From the NCBI GenBank assembly GCA_050084515.1, contig CM114274.1, forward strand, positions 806,001 through 870,000: a stretch of DNA of 64,000 nt, in the 5' to 3' direction. Under the pieces are notes generated by a model. The model worked only from the letters and a program-made list of their open reading frames with translations. It ran no database searches and had not been told where the DNA came from. A program made the position numbers and the translations under genes. Every line of letters begins with the position of its first letter. Within the stretch, counting starts at the first letter, position 1. Positions 1 through 12,191 of the stretch are shown in pieces. This stretch comes from Blasia pusilla. Its lineage: Eukaryota; Marchantiophyta; Marchantiopsida; Blasiales.

Positions 1-75
1 GAGGCTTGATATGCCGATGTAGACTGAGGAGTGGAGTTTTAGGCCGGGTGTGCCGTGTTTACTCTTATTTTTACA
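1..75 (+). repeat. 3' end of the 5' terminal repeat of G1 (segment B)
   Basis: The first 75 bases match the end of the terminal repeat at about 33318-33392. The match stops at 75, where the leader begins. In the 3' copy the same segment is followed by a second copy of segment A, which is absent here. Confidence 0.7.
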
Positions 76-3000
76 TGAGAAATATGCGAGGGAGCAGGGG
101 GAATTCGTTGTTTGCAAGTAGGCAAACGAGTTGCCTTGGTTGGGAGCCGTGGAAATGCCGGTTGGCATTTGCGTTGTCCATTTTTGTTCAGAGGATCGTG
201 CGCAGAAGCGCTGCTCATTTTCACGCAGATACTAATGGTACAGATTTATGAGAAATTGGGAGTGTTCCATGCATATGATGTAGAGGGATAGGGTCGGAGT
301 TAAGTACATAGGCATATGCACACAGAGCTCACACCGGAGTATAGCCAACTTGAGAGCATAGGAGCGCAGGAGCGCCTCGGACGTTGGGAAGAGTAAGAAA
401 TGAGTTCGAGAAACGAACTCCGAGCAAGTCGACAAAACTAGGTGTGTGAAGGCGGGCTCATAGGGAGCTGCACCCCGCCTTGAAGATTGGGTACCAGACC
501 CTTGGAGTGACATGAGGCCAAATAGAGGAAGGCCCAACCAAGGTGCATAGGGCAGTGCAAAGGTAGGACCGTGAATAAATGCATCAGCCACGTACCTTGT
601 ATGGAGAGGAAGCGTACCTGCCTAAAAAGATGGCGCATGGGCACGGGTGCAGTTGAGTAGTAGCATGTGTATGAGCCATGGAAAGAAGGGCTACACATAG
701 CAGCACAAGGAGGGGGGCTAGTAAAGCCATGACAGAGGTCACGTACCTATGTGGCATAGGGGGATGTGCGGGCTGTCTTAATGGCTAGAGTCAAAATAAG
801 GCTAGAGAGGCACTTGCATAGGGGCGCGTGCCAAATATAGAGTGTGCACAGGGAGTCGTTATGACTCCAGGATAGAAGGAGGTGAAGAAGCCACGTTGCA
901 CCTAAGGGAGGAAGGGACATGTTGTCGTGTCGAGAGCCTTTCTTCGAGTAAGGGCAGGCCTTCTAGTTGCGGCAGACGTGGTTGATGCAAGGTGAACTCT
1001 CTAAGAAGTTCTCCTTTTTCGATACAAAATTATTATGTATACTCTCCATTCTCTCACAATAGGTATCACAAATGGAAGTGCTGAGACGATCACTTCTTCG
1101 TAACATCGGACCCAAAAATTCCTAACTATAAAATCCTTATAAACTACTTTACGCTTGTACACAAGGAAGATATCACAACTAGTGTAAAATCCTACTTGAG
1201 CAGGCCTATTGACATCTATGGATTGCTATATAAGGACATACAAAGTACAATCCCATGTCCTTCCATATATGACAATAGGAAGAATCACCGAAGTTGGAGA
1301 TTGTATGACCTGGTTCATGAACGCCTCCCCAAAGTGATAAACTAAATAGCGAGTGAACCAGTGCCTATCTACAAAGAGTACCTTGACATGGTAAGGATTG
1401 AGGAAAGGAAAGTCAGGCACAACTCGTCTCCATCCCTATCCATGCTTGATAGATATTCTCTACTCTCCTCAAGAATGGGCTTTGGCGGAATTATTCTCCC
1501 AAGAGGGATAATCCACTCTCATTGGGAAAATAACAAGCCAAGACATTCACTATTTTAGTATGACTAAAATTCTATGAGGTGACAACCCTCTCATCTCCAT
1601 ACACACCACACTCTAGGAACCTCTCAAAGAATAGACTATGGTCAAATTACTCTCCCAAGAGGGATGATCCACTCTCATTGGAAAAGCAAGCAATCCCAAA
1701 GCCATACACTCAAGAGTGACACTAGAGATTCAAGATGTGAAATAGAAGGTGATGAACCCTTGAAGGTCCCTTCTCTTTATATACTCACAAGGGATCCATA
1801 AGAGTACGAAATAGAACTAATCTTATCTTGTGCCGCATGGCTTCTTCTCAAGGCTTAGCCAATCACATTTTGGCACAAATAGATTTTCTCTTATCTCTTC
1901 AAAAATATCCTCTTTTATCCACTCGATATTTTCCAAATTACCCCAACTAACCTAGCCACCAACCAAGACTACTTTTGCTTTTCATTAAAGCACCAACCTC
2001 ACTACTTTACTTTTATAAAGTCATCTTTTATTTATTATCTCTTTTCCTAAAATTGGGCCCGCATAAAATAGGCACCATAAAGAGGTTTAAACATGGGAAT
2101 TTTCTTTTCCTAAGCTAATTTACTTAATATTAATAAAATTCTATCTAACACTTAATAAAGAAGAAGTTTACATATTGGCTGATTTTACTATACGACAACG
2201 TCCGCATAGGGACGTAGGTCCAAATGGGGTAAGGCCCTGCATAGGGCCTACCGTTGGGGCTAGGGAAATGGAGTACGGAGTTGGGGCAAATAGAAGGGCA
2301 CCAGGGGTTAGGATACGCATGCCTAAGGGTGTAGCTGCTGCGTAGAGAAGGTCCGAAGGAAGAGGGGGAGAGCCATAATGGCTCTAGGAAGCCACATAGG
2401 GTGGCGACTTGGGAGTGGTGAGGAAGCTGGGCGCGCATAAGTCGCGGGCCTAAGAGAGATGGCGTTAAGGCAGAAGGAGTAAGGCTCCAGGGGGAGCCAC
2501 GCTAGAACATGTAGTGTGGAGATCCAAGATCATCAAGAGCCATTAAGGCTCCATGGAAGTGGGGAGGTACAGACATACCTGGTAGGTACACTATACCAAT
2601 TACTACACATGTAGTACTTGTGTAGCCGTAGTACGAGGCTACGGGGGTTGTAGTTGGGAGAGTGGAGCTGCATAGGGCAACGGACCCGCCAAGAGTTAAT
2701 AGATCAGGTTTACATCGTTAGGTAGCTACCATGGTGGGTGAGCTAACCAGATAGGAAGTGACCATGGTAACCAAGTGCACGTAGTTAAAGCTAAAACATG
2801 GTTGGGTCTGACATAGTGCACTAAAGCTACGTGGTAGAGAAATCTAACGTGGTTGAGTGGGCATGCGCGAGGTGGAGTTTTCGGGATTAGAAGAAGGAGG
2901 TGTTCCACGACCAGGGATATAGGGATATGGTACTCTCATCCTCGATTGGTGATGAGATTGTGATCCATACTTAGAGTTTGGGGAGTGCAAGAGATGGAGA

Positions 3001-3486
3001 CGCATTTGCTGATGCCTACGGGTACTCCGCATCTGTTGACGGGAGGTTTTGACGTGCTGTATGAGAAGATGGTTGTGGTGTTGAGGTTACCATATCACAT
3101 AGAGGAGTTGGCGTTGACGGTGTAGTAGATTGGAGGGCGTATTTGGGTTACCCATTCCCTTTTCCCGCACTTTTTTTGTGTCCTTTAGGGTGTCGGGTGT
3201 CGGGTAGAGCTAGTGCTAGATGGGTATAGTCATGGTGACGAGTCTAGACTTCTTTCATGTGTAGCATGTTTGTACGGCGGTTTCCAAGTAGGGGTTGAGT
3301 GTATGACCGGAGCGTATGTTGATGATTAGGTGAGATAGTTGGGAGGCTCAGGATGAGCCCAAGTGTTGAGTGTGCGTGAGGCCGAGTGTGCCATCACGGG
3401 GTTATCATTAGCATAGGTGAGCTAGTGAGGAGTGCAAGAGATTCTTGGTGAGTCTAAGTGTTTGAGCGAGAGAGACAAGGTGATCA
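76..3486 (+). other. G1 untranslated leader
   Basis: About 3.4 kb with no supportable coding sequence; the small open frames match nothing recognised. Bases about 1010-2160 are clearly more A+T-rich than both flanks, with a TATA-like stretch at 1777-1783 and long pyrimidine runs. That block could be an inserted solo LTR or other element, but I could not find a convincing target-site duplication. No tRNA-complementary primer site is obvious next to position 75. Confidence 0.4.
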
Positions 3487-4930
3487 TCATGACATTCTTC
3501 CAGGGTTGGGACGAACAGATAGTGTAAGTAGTAGTGGTGTGATACGGAGTGGGGTGAGATATTGAGGGGATTTTAGTGAGGAGCCACCTCGACTTCCATC
3601 CGTGGCTGGATCTTCATCACTAGAAAGCAGGTATGGTGACGAGATCGGAGATATAGGAGGTGTCACTTGGCAGGAGATGGACAACATGAGCCATTGGGGC
3701 ATACGTCGTGTCTCGGGTGCAGTGGGCAGCATCGACTGAGATGACTTCATCTAGGAGTTTGACACATGTGCAACTTCCAAGAGATACGGTTCAACCCTTT
3801 CATGGTGTGGAAAGGGTTATTCTAGCACTTGGAGGGTCCGCCAATGGATGATAATATGGAGTTCCGATCTCTATACTCTGTAGAGATTGATGCCTGGAGG
3901 ATGTATTGGGCTCTAGGATATGTGTCCACTAGTGGCCGCGAGGCATATGATGGGATTGTCAGAGGAGAAAGATCCACACCATCAACCCGGAGACTAGATG
4001 GAGAGGAGGGCAATAAGTTAGGCGATGTGGCAGAGACCTCTAGTGGTAGAGGGCCACCCAACTTCAATCCCAAAGTGGAGTTCTTCTGACAGTTGGAGAA
4101 GAGCTACCACGGTGTATGCACCGACAAGCTGAAGAGTCTACAAGATTTTCAGCGACGATCAGGTGAGAGTCTAAGAGAGGCATTCACTTGCATGAGGAGG
4201 CTGATCATTGCTACTTAAGGAGTGACTGAGGCGTACTCAGTCCAGTATTGGTATGGGTTTCTGGATTGAGAATTACGAAGGAGAGTCCAAGATGTGGTGC
4301 TGATTCACACAACGAAGCCCATATTGAAGGTGGTCTTCGAGTTTCTGAGCGTATTGAGCTCAACATGAGTGAGGAGCAGGTAGTGACCACTGGATTTTCT
4401 CGAGAGTCGATGGGTCCAGGAGCAACGGTAACCCCACAGGTGCAATAGCGAGCACCAGTATCACTGGAGTGGGCTAGTGTACCCAGAGAGCAAGTCGGGT
4501 ACCGTGTGCCTGTGAGGCAACAACCCGTGCCTACATATGTTGCCCAATATGGACCAATGATGTCTTGTTGGACGTGTGGAGGGACGCATTGGAAAAGAGA
4601 CTGCCCACAGCATGGGACAGGACCACGAGCGCCTCCGATTGCTCATGAGCCATAGAGGATGGCCACACCATAGTATTAGTGTGACTATTCCCATAGATAT
4701 GGTCACACTAGGGATAGATGTTTTGACCTTCATCGAGAGGCACGTCCAGAGGTAGGCCAAGGGCTTGGGGGCGGTCGTATTGGAGGAGGTCAAGGGGGTG
4801 TTACTGGACGTGGTGGTAGAGGACCACCACTTGCTAGAGGAGATGGAGCGAGAGCACCAAAGTGGGCGCTTCTCTCGCACATCGATCAATTGGAGAAGAG
4901 GATTTCTGCCATGACAATGATGTAGCTTAG
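3487..4930 (+). pseudogene. G1 gag remnant with two CCHC-type zinc knuckles
   Basis: Translation in shifting frames follows the gag of G2: a segment around SGAVGSID (about 3715), an amphipathic retrotransposon-gag region around ESLREAFTCMRRL (about 4170-4215), then a zinc knuckle CWTCGGTHWKRDCP (about 4566-4605) and a second degenerate knuckle with RYGHTRDRCF (about 4690-4735). A short HIDQLEKRISAM segment (from about 4880) corresponds to a coiled segment after the knuckles in G2. Gag would form the cytoplasmic virus-like particle and bind the element RNA. At least six stops and several frameshifts make it a pseudogene. Confidence 0.7.
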
Positions 4931-5046
4931 GGAAGGTACGGATGTGAGAGTAGCTAGTGTGGCTCTAGCTTCCACCTCTTACCCTGACTGGGGTGAGGAT
5001 CTCGCTAGTATTTATCCCTAGGGTAGTAAATGGGAACAGACAGGCC

Positions 5047-5793
5047 ATGGCGGGTGTCTCTTTCCATTGTGGCGAGACCTCTTCACCATTGTGGGGTATG
5101 ACTCGAGAGGTACAGAGGAGTGCCAACGACCTTGTGAGGTAGGCGTGGAGTCGTGCTTTTATCTTGGATCAAAGAGAGTTGAGTGACAATCGAGCTCTTG
5201 GAGTTGAGACATTGACACCGTTGGATACCACACCCGTTGTGTGGCACTATCCAAAGAAGGGTGTTAGGGTGTTAGATCTCTTCAGAGAGATTAGCACCGG
5301 ATTAGCTGCCGTGTTGCAGTTAGATATACGGGTGCATCAGTACCTTTATGTGGAGAGAGACGACGAGTATTATTACGTCACGTGACGAGATTGGTCTAGA
5401 GGCATCTTGAGTTGTTGCCGGTATCTGCAGTACGGGGGTATCAGGATACACTACCTGCCGACATCTCTTTGGTGGGGGTGTAGGATCTGGATAGAGTTGG
5501 CACCATTCATTTGGTGATTGCTGGATGGCCATTTTAGGGTCATTCATTAGCTGGCCAAGGGTTTGGATTGCAAGATCCAAGGTCAAGGATGTTTTGGGAG
5601 ATGCTACAAGTAGTGCGACACTTGCAAGAGCATCAGACATGTTCTCCGGCATCCATTTTGGAGAACGTACCATTGTTGGGAGACACTCATATACGAATGA
5701 TGACGAGTATGCATCAAGGCAGGTCTTGGTTTGGACCTATTGTGTTGTTAGATGCAGCGAGAGTTGGATCACGTGCCCATTGTCCACCACTGT
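5047..5793 (+). pseudogene. G1 C5-cytosine DNA methyltransferase, N-terminal half
   Basis: A linker ending in LTPLDTTPVVWHYP leads into motif I, VLDLFREISTGL (5269-5304; S-adenosylmethionine-binding loop), then motif II YLYVERDD (about 5341-5364). After a frameshift come motif IV, read as VIAGWPF-stop-GHSLAG (catalytic triplet 5529-5537), DPRSRMFWEML, motif VI LENVPLLGD (about 5657-5683) and the start of motif VIII (RVGSRAH). In G2 the motif IV triplet is Pro-Cys-stop; here the catalytic Cys codon is TTT and the next codon is TAG, so the enzyme is dead. Motif I has a Gly-to-Arg change. The chromovirus LTR at 5794 interrupts the frame. Members of this family methylate carbon 5 of cytosine in DNA. 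The motif order is the ordinary one, unlike the circularly permuted plant DRM enzymes. Confidence 0.82.
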
Positions 5794-6827
5794 TGTCGTG
5801 CACCTACTCTCCTTGAATGTTAATCTTGTTGTTGCGGAAGCGTGCGTTCAATAGGTCACGCTCTCAACACTGATCTGCATCCAAACACGCACTCTGGTTA
5901 GTCGGGTCTTGGATCAATCAGTGGGCTTACTTTCCGAGTTCTTGTCTTGGTCTCTCATCAAGCTCAACCTTCCTAGTTTTGCGGTTTACAACATGGGCAA
6001 GTCTCGAAAGACTTGGGACACACTTTCTGGTCGGTTCAAGAACCTCAAACGACATTTTGCGCCTGGCGGTTCCAATTGTCCGATGGACGTCCAAGGATTC
6101 CCTAACCGAGACTTGCACAAAGTAAATCTCGGGTTGGAATCCAAGTGTAGCGTACAAAGTACACTTCCTTGGATCAGGTTTGGGTTTTGAGTTCCAACAC
6201 CAAACTCCTGTTCCATCCCGTGCTTTTGAGACGCTGTTTGGCGCTCAAATTGGGGATTCATGTTCCAAGACATCTTGGAGAGACTCCTCCCTTACTAGTA
6301 CTTCTGGGGATCTCCGGGGTCCCCCTACCTTTAGGGAAAGACACCTAGGCCTCTCCAATTGGCCCTCAACCTCATTGCTCTCACAGTCATTTTCGGCCAA
6401 TATCTCAGTCTGTACTTATGCATTTTCTGAGATCTTTGGTGCGTTGGAAGCGTCTCAAGATAAGATTTCCAATGCGCCTTATTTTACCAAATGAATCTTG
6501 AGGCTAAAATTTATGGTCCAAGAGACAAAACGGAGAACAAAACACAATCAAATTCCCCAAACGCTAGTCGTGTTCCAAAACTAGTTCTCACCTCCTTGGC
6601 AACCAACCTTCCAAGACTCAACTCATCTCAAGGTTTGGCTGACGTTTGGTCTAGGTTTCCTGGTTGTGACAACTAATGCATGAAATGCACAACTTTGTTC
6701 TCCATTTTGTCTCTTGGACTTTTCCAAACGCCTCTCCAAAGCGCAACCATCGCAGCGTGAGTCCACTTGAGTTCTGATGTTCCGCTTGGCGCCTATTTGG
6801 TGTTTTTTGGTTTCTAGGATCGCGACA
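5794..6827 (-). repeat. Chromovirus 3' LTR
   Basis: 1034-bp terminal repeat with inverted ends TGTCG...CGACA. Five copies of this LTR lie in the window: here, 27829-28858, 22865-23896, 33798-34811 and 57305-58333. Confidence 0.93.
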
Positions 6828-6843
6828 CTCACCCCTCCTTAGA
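6828..6843 (-). promoter_or_regulatory. Chromovirus polypurine tract
   Basis: On the - strand the purine run AAGGAGGGGTGAG immediately precedes the LTR start TGTCGCGATC, as expected for the plus-strand primer of an LTR retrotransposon. Confidence 0.8.
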
Positions 6844-7520
6844 AGGTTGATGTCTTCATCAACACAAAACTTGTTAATGGTAAGTTCTGGGAAGCCGACC
6901 CCTTAACATTGAATCGCGTCCTGGTAGCTAACCCGCAATTCCACTTTTGGCTTGAGTGTTAGGTTGTTGCTTGCAGCACTTAGAATTATTAGCTTCTTCA
7001 CTTCAATTAGCCTAGACCAGTTCTATAGGAACTAATCTAAACTATCAAAATAAGCTAACCAAGTTTGCAACCTAACACTTCACTCACTATTTGTAAACAA
7101 CCGCCTGCTTACCTAGCCAACCATACTACTTTTGGGTCACCGTATTCCACTTAGGTGCGTCACTAAGTTCACTCATGCAACATGAATGAGATCACCACAA
7201 ACCCCAAGACAGACTAATCTGCCCCACCGACGTTAGGGCGAGCCCAAATGCTAGTACTTCAACACTTGGTCGTGATCTAGATGCCTTATCTGAATACAAG
7301 CTCTCACCTCAAATACTCATTGTTTGGCCTCCTTGACTTACATCCTAAGCATATGAAAAACTACTCATTTCCATGCACTACCAAACTCAAAATCGCAATC
7401 ACAAGCATCGAATCTCCAAATCCATGCATTCTTTATTGCAATAACTAAACATTTCTAGTTACAACGGGTTATTGGCCCAAGCTTCCCGGTCACAAGTTAT
7501 GTCCTTTGCTTCACCATGTA
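6844..7520 (-). other. Chromovirus 3' untranslated region
   Basis: About 680 bases between the chromodomain stop and the polypurine tract. No coding sequence or known RNA feature is seen. Confidence 0.6.
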
Positions 7521-7877
7521 CTAACGCATGTGCCTATCTTGCATCCATTTGAAGTCTCGCAATGCTTCTTGCGCGTGTTCAAGCTCCGCCTCTGCAATCC
7601 AAGTTGCCTCTTTCACATGGTAGCCTTTCCACTTGACCAAGTACTCGTAATTGGCGGCTCTACGTCTAGAACGCAGAATGGTCTCAACCTCGAACTCTCG
7701 TTCCTCATTTCTGATGACCGGTTGTGGTCTCAATACCATCCTTCGTTCCGAACGCACATTGTCTTGAAGACACTTCTTCAATAATGACACATGGAAAGTT
7801 GGATGAATCTTGAACTCGTTTGGCAACTCCAATGTGTACGGATCCTCAAACGGTTTTGCCTTGATCACATACGACAT
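7521..7877 (-). pseudogene. Integrase C-terminus with chromodomain
   Basis: The reading begins with the integrase tail (PYTLELPNEFKIHPTFHVS) and ends with a chromodomain: EFEVETILRSRRR, YLVKWKGYHVKEATW and the C-terminal helix EAELEHAQEAL. The Tyr/Trp residues around YLVKWKGY...TW are those of the methyl-lysine aromatic cage. Chromovirus chromodomains direct integration to heterochromatin by binding methylated histone H3. It is separated from the integrase core by a frameshift. Confidence 0.92.
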
Positions 7878-9253
7878 ACTTGGCTGACAATTTTGTGGAC
7901 AATTCCTTTGGAAGAGTGAGATTCTTTACACTCAACCACACTTGTTCCCCAACTTGGAAACTCACTTGGCGCCGACTTTTGTTAGCATGCTTCACATACC
8001 TTAGTTGAGCCTTGGCAAGACTTTTCCCACTCGCTCTTGTCATTCCTGCATTTCCACTAGCAAACATTCCGCCGTTGTTTGACGAGTGTGTGATGATGTA
8101 GCGCCCTTTGAAAGAGCCAAGTCAAGAGGCCCTTCTGATTCTCTTTGATAGCGAGAAGAAACGGAGATTCTCTGGTTGGAGAATGCTTGGTTGAGTTGAT
8201 ACAATACTTAGCCATACTTAGCCACTTGGCCCAATCTCTTTGGTCCGCACTCACGTGATTCCTTAAGTACTGGTTCACGATTGATTTTACTTTTTCCGTT
8301 TGCCCATCCGTTTGAGGATGGAAGGCCGTACTAAAGCTGAGTTTGGTCTGGAACCTCATGAATAGAGGTTTCCAAAAGGCACTGGTAAACTTTGGATCTC
8401 GATCGGACATAATGCTCCTAGGAAATCCATGAGCTTGCCACCAACCATCCAGGAACAGTCGAGAAGTCGTGTAGGCCTTCGTAGACTCTCTCGTCCGCAC
8501 AAACCTCCCCCACTTGCTAAACCAATCAACTATCACAAGTATAGCGTTGTATCCCTCAGATTCTAGAAGACTAGTAATGAAATCAATGCTAATGCTTTGC
8601 AAGGGTCCCTCCGGGATCGCCAAAGGATGAAGTAAGCCTTGTTTCTTCGCATAAGAAACTCTGTTTTCCTGACAAGTCACGCAGGTTTTCACATATTGAG
8701 CAACATCTTCCTTCATGTTGGGCCATAAGAACCTTTTGGCCAAAAAAACAAGAGTGGATTTCTCCCCTTTGTGTCTTGCCAAAGGTCCATCATGACATTC
8801 CACAAATACTTTGGTCCGTAGCTTGCCTTGACCTACATAGATCCTGCTCTCCTTAAACCTTAGCAAGCGGTGTCTCAAACTTAGATTGGCCATCTTCTCG
8901 TCCCGCTTTAACTTCCCAAGGTACTCCCTTGCTTGCGCATCCTTCATGTATCCTTCACAAATCCTTCTTTCCAGGTTTGTTTCATTAGGGAACATTGCTC
9001 TAAATGCTTGTGTCGTCAATGGCATATGCTCATCCCTGCAACTTAACGGATCTGGAATAACATTGTCTTTCCCCAGCTTGTGGATTAGCTCCACATTCAT
9101 CAACACCAAGGTATCATGCCATCGAAGTTGCTTCGGTGTTACGCGATCCTCGGCCTCAAAATACTTGAGCGATATGTTATCAGTGAATACTCGAGTCTTG
9201 TGAAGTCCCAGATAGTGACGCCACTTTCTCAAGAAATGAACCATCGCGAACAA
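7846..9253 (-). pseudogene. Chromovirus RNase H end and integrase
   Basis: A 398-codon open stretch starts in RNase H (RVFTDNISLKYF) and covers the zinc region HDGPLARHKG...CVTCQ, then the DDE core: SIDFITSL, DWFSKWGRF, SDRDPKFTSAFW and the catalytic Glu in HPQTDGQTEKV. A following frame (8067-7846) has LRYVKHANKSRRQV and the GEQVWLSVKNL segment. This is the standard plant chromovirus integrase, which inserts element DNA. Frame breaks near 8060 and 7860 separate it from the chromodomain. Confidence 0.92.
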
Positions 9254-10221
9254 CTCTTTCTCATGAGTGGGCCATCTTCTTTGGGTGTCGCTAAGCTTCT
9301 TGCTCTTGTATGCACAGGTCTCCCTTTTTGCACCAACATTCGAGCAATCGCGAAATCACTAGCATCAGTGTGCACCTCGAACGGTTGGTCAAACTCTGAC
9401 AGCTTGAGAACTGGTTCTTGCGAGAGGATCTCTTTGACTCGATTGAACACTTTGTCCACTTCCTTGGTCCATGTTGTGTTGGAAAATTTTTCGGTCCAAT
9501 TAGTGAGAGGTTTCACTATTCCCGAAAAGTTCTTCATGTATGTCCGGTAAAATTGGACCGCTCCGATGAACCTCCTCATCCCCTTCACAGTGGAAGGCGG
9601 TTCCCATTCGGCAATGGCGCTTACCTTCTCCATGTCTAGACTCACTCCATCTGCACTAACCACATGCCCCTAGAACTTGATCTTCGTCAAACCAAACTTA
9701 CTCTTATCCGCATTTGCATACACCTTGTTCGTCTTGAGTTTCTCAAACACCGTCTTCAAATGTCGAGCGTGCTTCTCCAGTGTTTTCGAATAGATGAGTA
9801 TGTCATCTATGTAGATGATCACAAACTCATCCGTCTCCTTATGAAAGATGGAGTTCATCAAAGTGGTGAACATCAGAGGCGCATTACAAAGACCGAAAGG
9901 CATTACCACAAACTCGAACAAACCGTATCTCGTTCTACACGCAGTCTTCTCTACATCCGCTTCGGCAATCCGATTCTGATAATATCCTGATTTCAGGTCA
10001 ATCCGGATGAAATACTTGGCACCTGACAATCAATCAAAGAGGTTATCTATCCTTGGGAGAGGATAGTTGTTCCTTTCCGTCACTTTATTCAATGCCCGAT
10101 AATCAACATAGAGTCTCAACTTCCCATCCTTCTTCTTCACAAAGAGAACGGGCGCTCCATAAGGTGACTTGCTAGTTCGGATGTAATCCCTCTCTAGGAG
10201 ATCACCCAACTGTTTCTTCAA
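9229..10221 (-). pseudogene. Chromovirus reverse transcriptase and RNase H start
   Basis: Three adjoining frames (10221-10030, 10029-9670, 9663-9229) give a nearly full reverse transcriptase: [57 protein letters not shown], the catalytic YIDD at 9802-9813, and the thumb with FIGAVQFYR. RNase H begins with FEVHTDASDFAI. In-frame stops at 10030 and 9667 and a frameshift near 9240 break it. It is closely similar to Tekay/CRM/Galadriel-type plant chromoviruses in layout; I cannot assign the clade by eye. Confidence 0.92.
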
Positions 10222-10236
10222 CTCGGAAAGTTCTTC

Positions 10237-11352
10237 CTAATTCAACCTATATGGTGCCTTTGAAGGTGGTTGAGATCCAGGTATCATGTCTATCTTATGA
10301 TCAACCGCCCTATGTGGTGGTAGCTCAGTCGAAAGCTCCTTAGTCAACACATCTCCAAATTCTTTCACAACTCTCTTGAGTGTTTCACGGATTCCCCTTG
10401 AAGCTGAGTTTTGATCTCTGTGTCTCGCGCTTGTATCATCCTCTACTTGTCTCGTCAAGCAAAGGAATCCTTCCTCTAACTCGGCCAAACTTGTCCTCGT
10501 GATGGCGTTCACCAACTCCGTCTTCCTAAGAACCCCACAAGCCAATCTGACGTTCGTCCGTTTGCCGTTAACCAAGACGCTCAACCTCAAAGGTCTTTGC
10601 CTTAGTTCCACCTCATATGCATCCAAGAACGTGTTCCCCAAGACTCCATCGATGCCGTCCATATCGCAAACCGTGAGATTCTCCTTCAACTCAAATACTT
10701 TGCATTCCACAACTAGCCCTAAAACCAGCTTTGAGGTGTGGTGGGACTTGCCTCTCGCGAATCCTACCCTAATGGGTTTATCCGCCTTGGTGGTTGGAAA
10801 TCCCAACATCTTCACGATTCTCGGGCTTAAGAATGAGCGCGGAGCACCTGTATCAACGAGCAACATCACATCGCCATTAGCGATCTTGGATCCTAGGTAA
10901 AACAAATTGGGCGTTCTCTTGGTGACTTGGAGAGATGTATCTAGATCTCCTGCCGATAAGTTTTTAGCAGCAAACACAATCATACTCGGTTTACTAACCT
11001 TGGGCCTCACACATTCCTTAGCCATATGCCCGGATTCGCCATAGTTATAGCAAATCACTTTGGCATTTGTTGACTTCGTGAACGGCGGCCCTCTTGGCTT
11101 TGTGTCGAGTTCCATTTGTTTTGCTATTGGGGCAAGAGACCCCCCGTGGTCGCGCTCACCCCCATTCCAAACCCTCTTGGATGTCCCTTTATTTTTCGAT
11201 AACTTAGAAAAACTTTTTGGCTCAAAGGGTTTTTGGTTTTGGACTTCATCGTCCCCTATCCGCTCCGCTAGTCTCAAAAGTTCCACGCACGTCTCTGGAA
11301 TGTGAGGCATACAAAAGAGGGCCTTTTGGGCGCTCGATTTGATTCCACTTAA
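10237..11352 (-). pseudogene. Chromovirus gag C-terminus and aspartic protease
   Basis: After the copia boundary the reading continues with LSGIKSSAQKALFCMPHIPE, a basic linker, then a nucleocapsid knuckle CYNYGESGHMAKEC whose second Cys is Tyr (about 11020-11060), and the retropepsin active site LLVDTGAPRSFLS (about 10835-10875) followed by DGVLGNTFLDAYE. The protease cuts the polyprotein during particle maturation. The last part (AVDHKIDMIPG, PPSKAPYRLN) is the start of the reverse transcriptase fingers. Confidence 0.85.
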
Positions 11353-11353
11353 G

Positions 11354-11422
11354 TGTGGAAAATTGCCAAACAAGCATAACTGATGGAAAACGGCTCTCAC
11401 ACAGATACACCACCATGGAGAT
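11354..11422 (-). repeat. C1 3' LTR, reduced to about 70 bp
   Basis: Only the distal end of the LTR (…GAGAGCCGTTTTCC…CCACA) remains. The RNase H coding reading runs directly into it through the words CTCCATGGTG, which also occur inside the full LTR at the equivalent point. About 240 bp of LTR and any 3' untranslated sequence are missing. Confidence 0.8.
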
Positions 11423-12179
11423 CAACGCCTAAATCCTTTCTAAACATCTCAAACTTATTTCTAGACAATGCCTTTGTAAAGATGTCAGCAATTTGCTGAT
11501 CTGTACCTATATACATAAGATCAATTTCTCCTACAAGCAATTTCTTTTTGATAAAATGACAGTGCACCTCAACATGCTTTATACGAGCATGAAACACATG
11601 GCTATTAGCAAGCTCGATGCTACTAATATTATCTGCATATATTACACTAGGTCCTAAGTTACTAACACCAATCTCAACAAGTAATCGATGAAGCCACACC
11701 GCCTCACATGCTGCATTGATTGCTCCTCTGTACTCAGCCTCTGTTGAAGATAAAGCAACTGTAGGTTGCTTCTTTGAAGCCCAACTTATAGCTGCGCTTC
11801 CCAAATTAAATGAATAACCAGATGTGGAGTGTCGATCAGAGACGCTTCCTGCCCAATCAGCATCTGTGAATCCCTGTAATTGAAAACTCGGAGAAAGTTC
11901 AAATTGAAGCCCGAATTGAATAGAGAATTTCACATACCGCATAATCCTCCTCACAGCATCAAGGTGAGGTTTTTGAGGTGCTTGCATAAACTGGGTCACT
12001 AGACCAAGAGCATAACTCAAATTTGGTCTGGTTATAGTTAGATAGATCAAACTTCTAGCCATGCACCTATACATATTAGAATCTGCAAGCAGCTCTCCTT
12101 CATCCACTCTTAGCTTCACGCTCTGGTCCAACGGTGTAGAGATTGGCTTACAAGCCGTCATACCATATTTTGAAAGCAT
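11397..12179 (-). pseudogene. C1 RNase H
   Basis: 260 codons without a stop: thumb MTACKPISTPLDQSV, connection YLTITRPNLSYAL, and RNase H with FTDADWAGSVSDRHSTSGY, WASKKQPTVALSSTEAEYR, DNISSIELANSHVFHARIKH and TDQQIADIFTKALSRNKF. These are the classic plant copia signatures, including the DADWAG Asp and SSTEAEY Glu. It digests the RNA of the hybrid. A stop at 12192 separates it from the reverse transcriptase. Confidence 0.95.
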
Positions 12180-12191
12180 ATGAAGAGCATA

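Noticed and set aside
4461-4889. 142-codon minus-strand frame in G1
   Set aside because: Antisense of the zinc-knuckle region of gag.
8886-9550. Plus-strand open frames over the chromovirus pol
   Set aside because: Antisense shadows of the integrase and RNase H coding strand.
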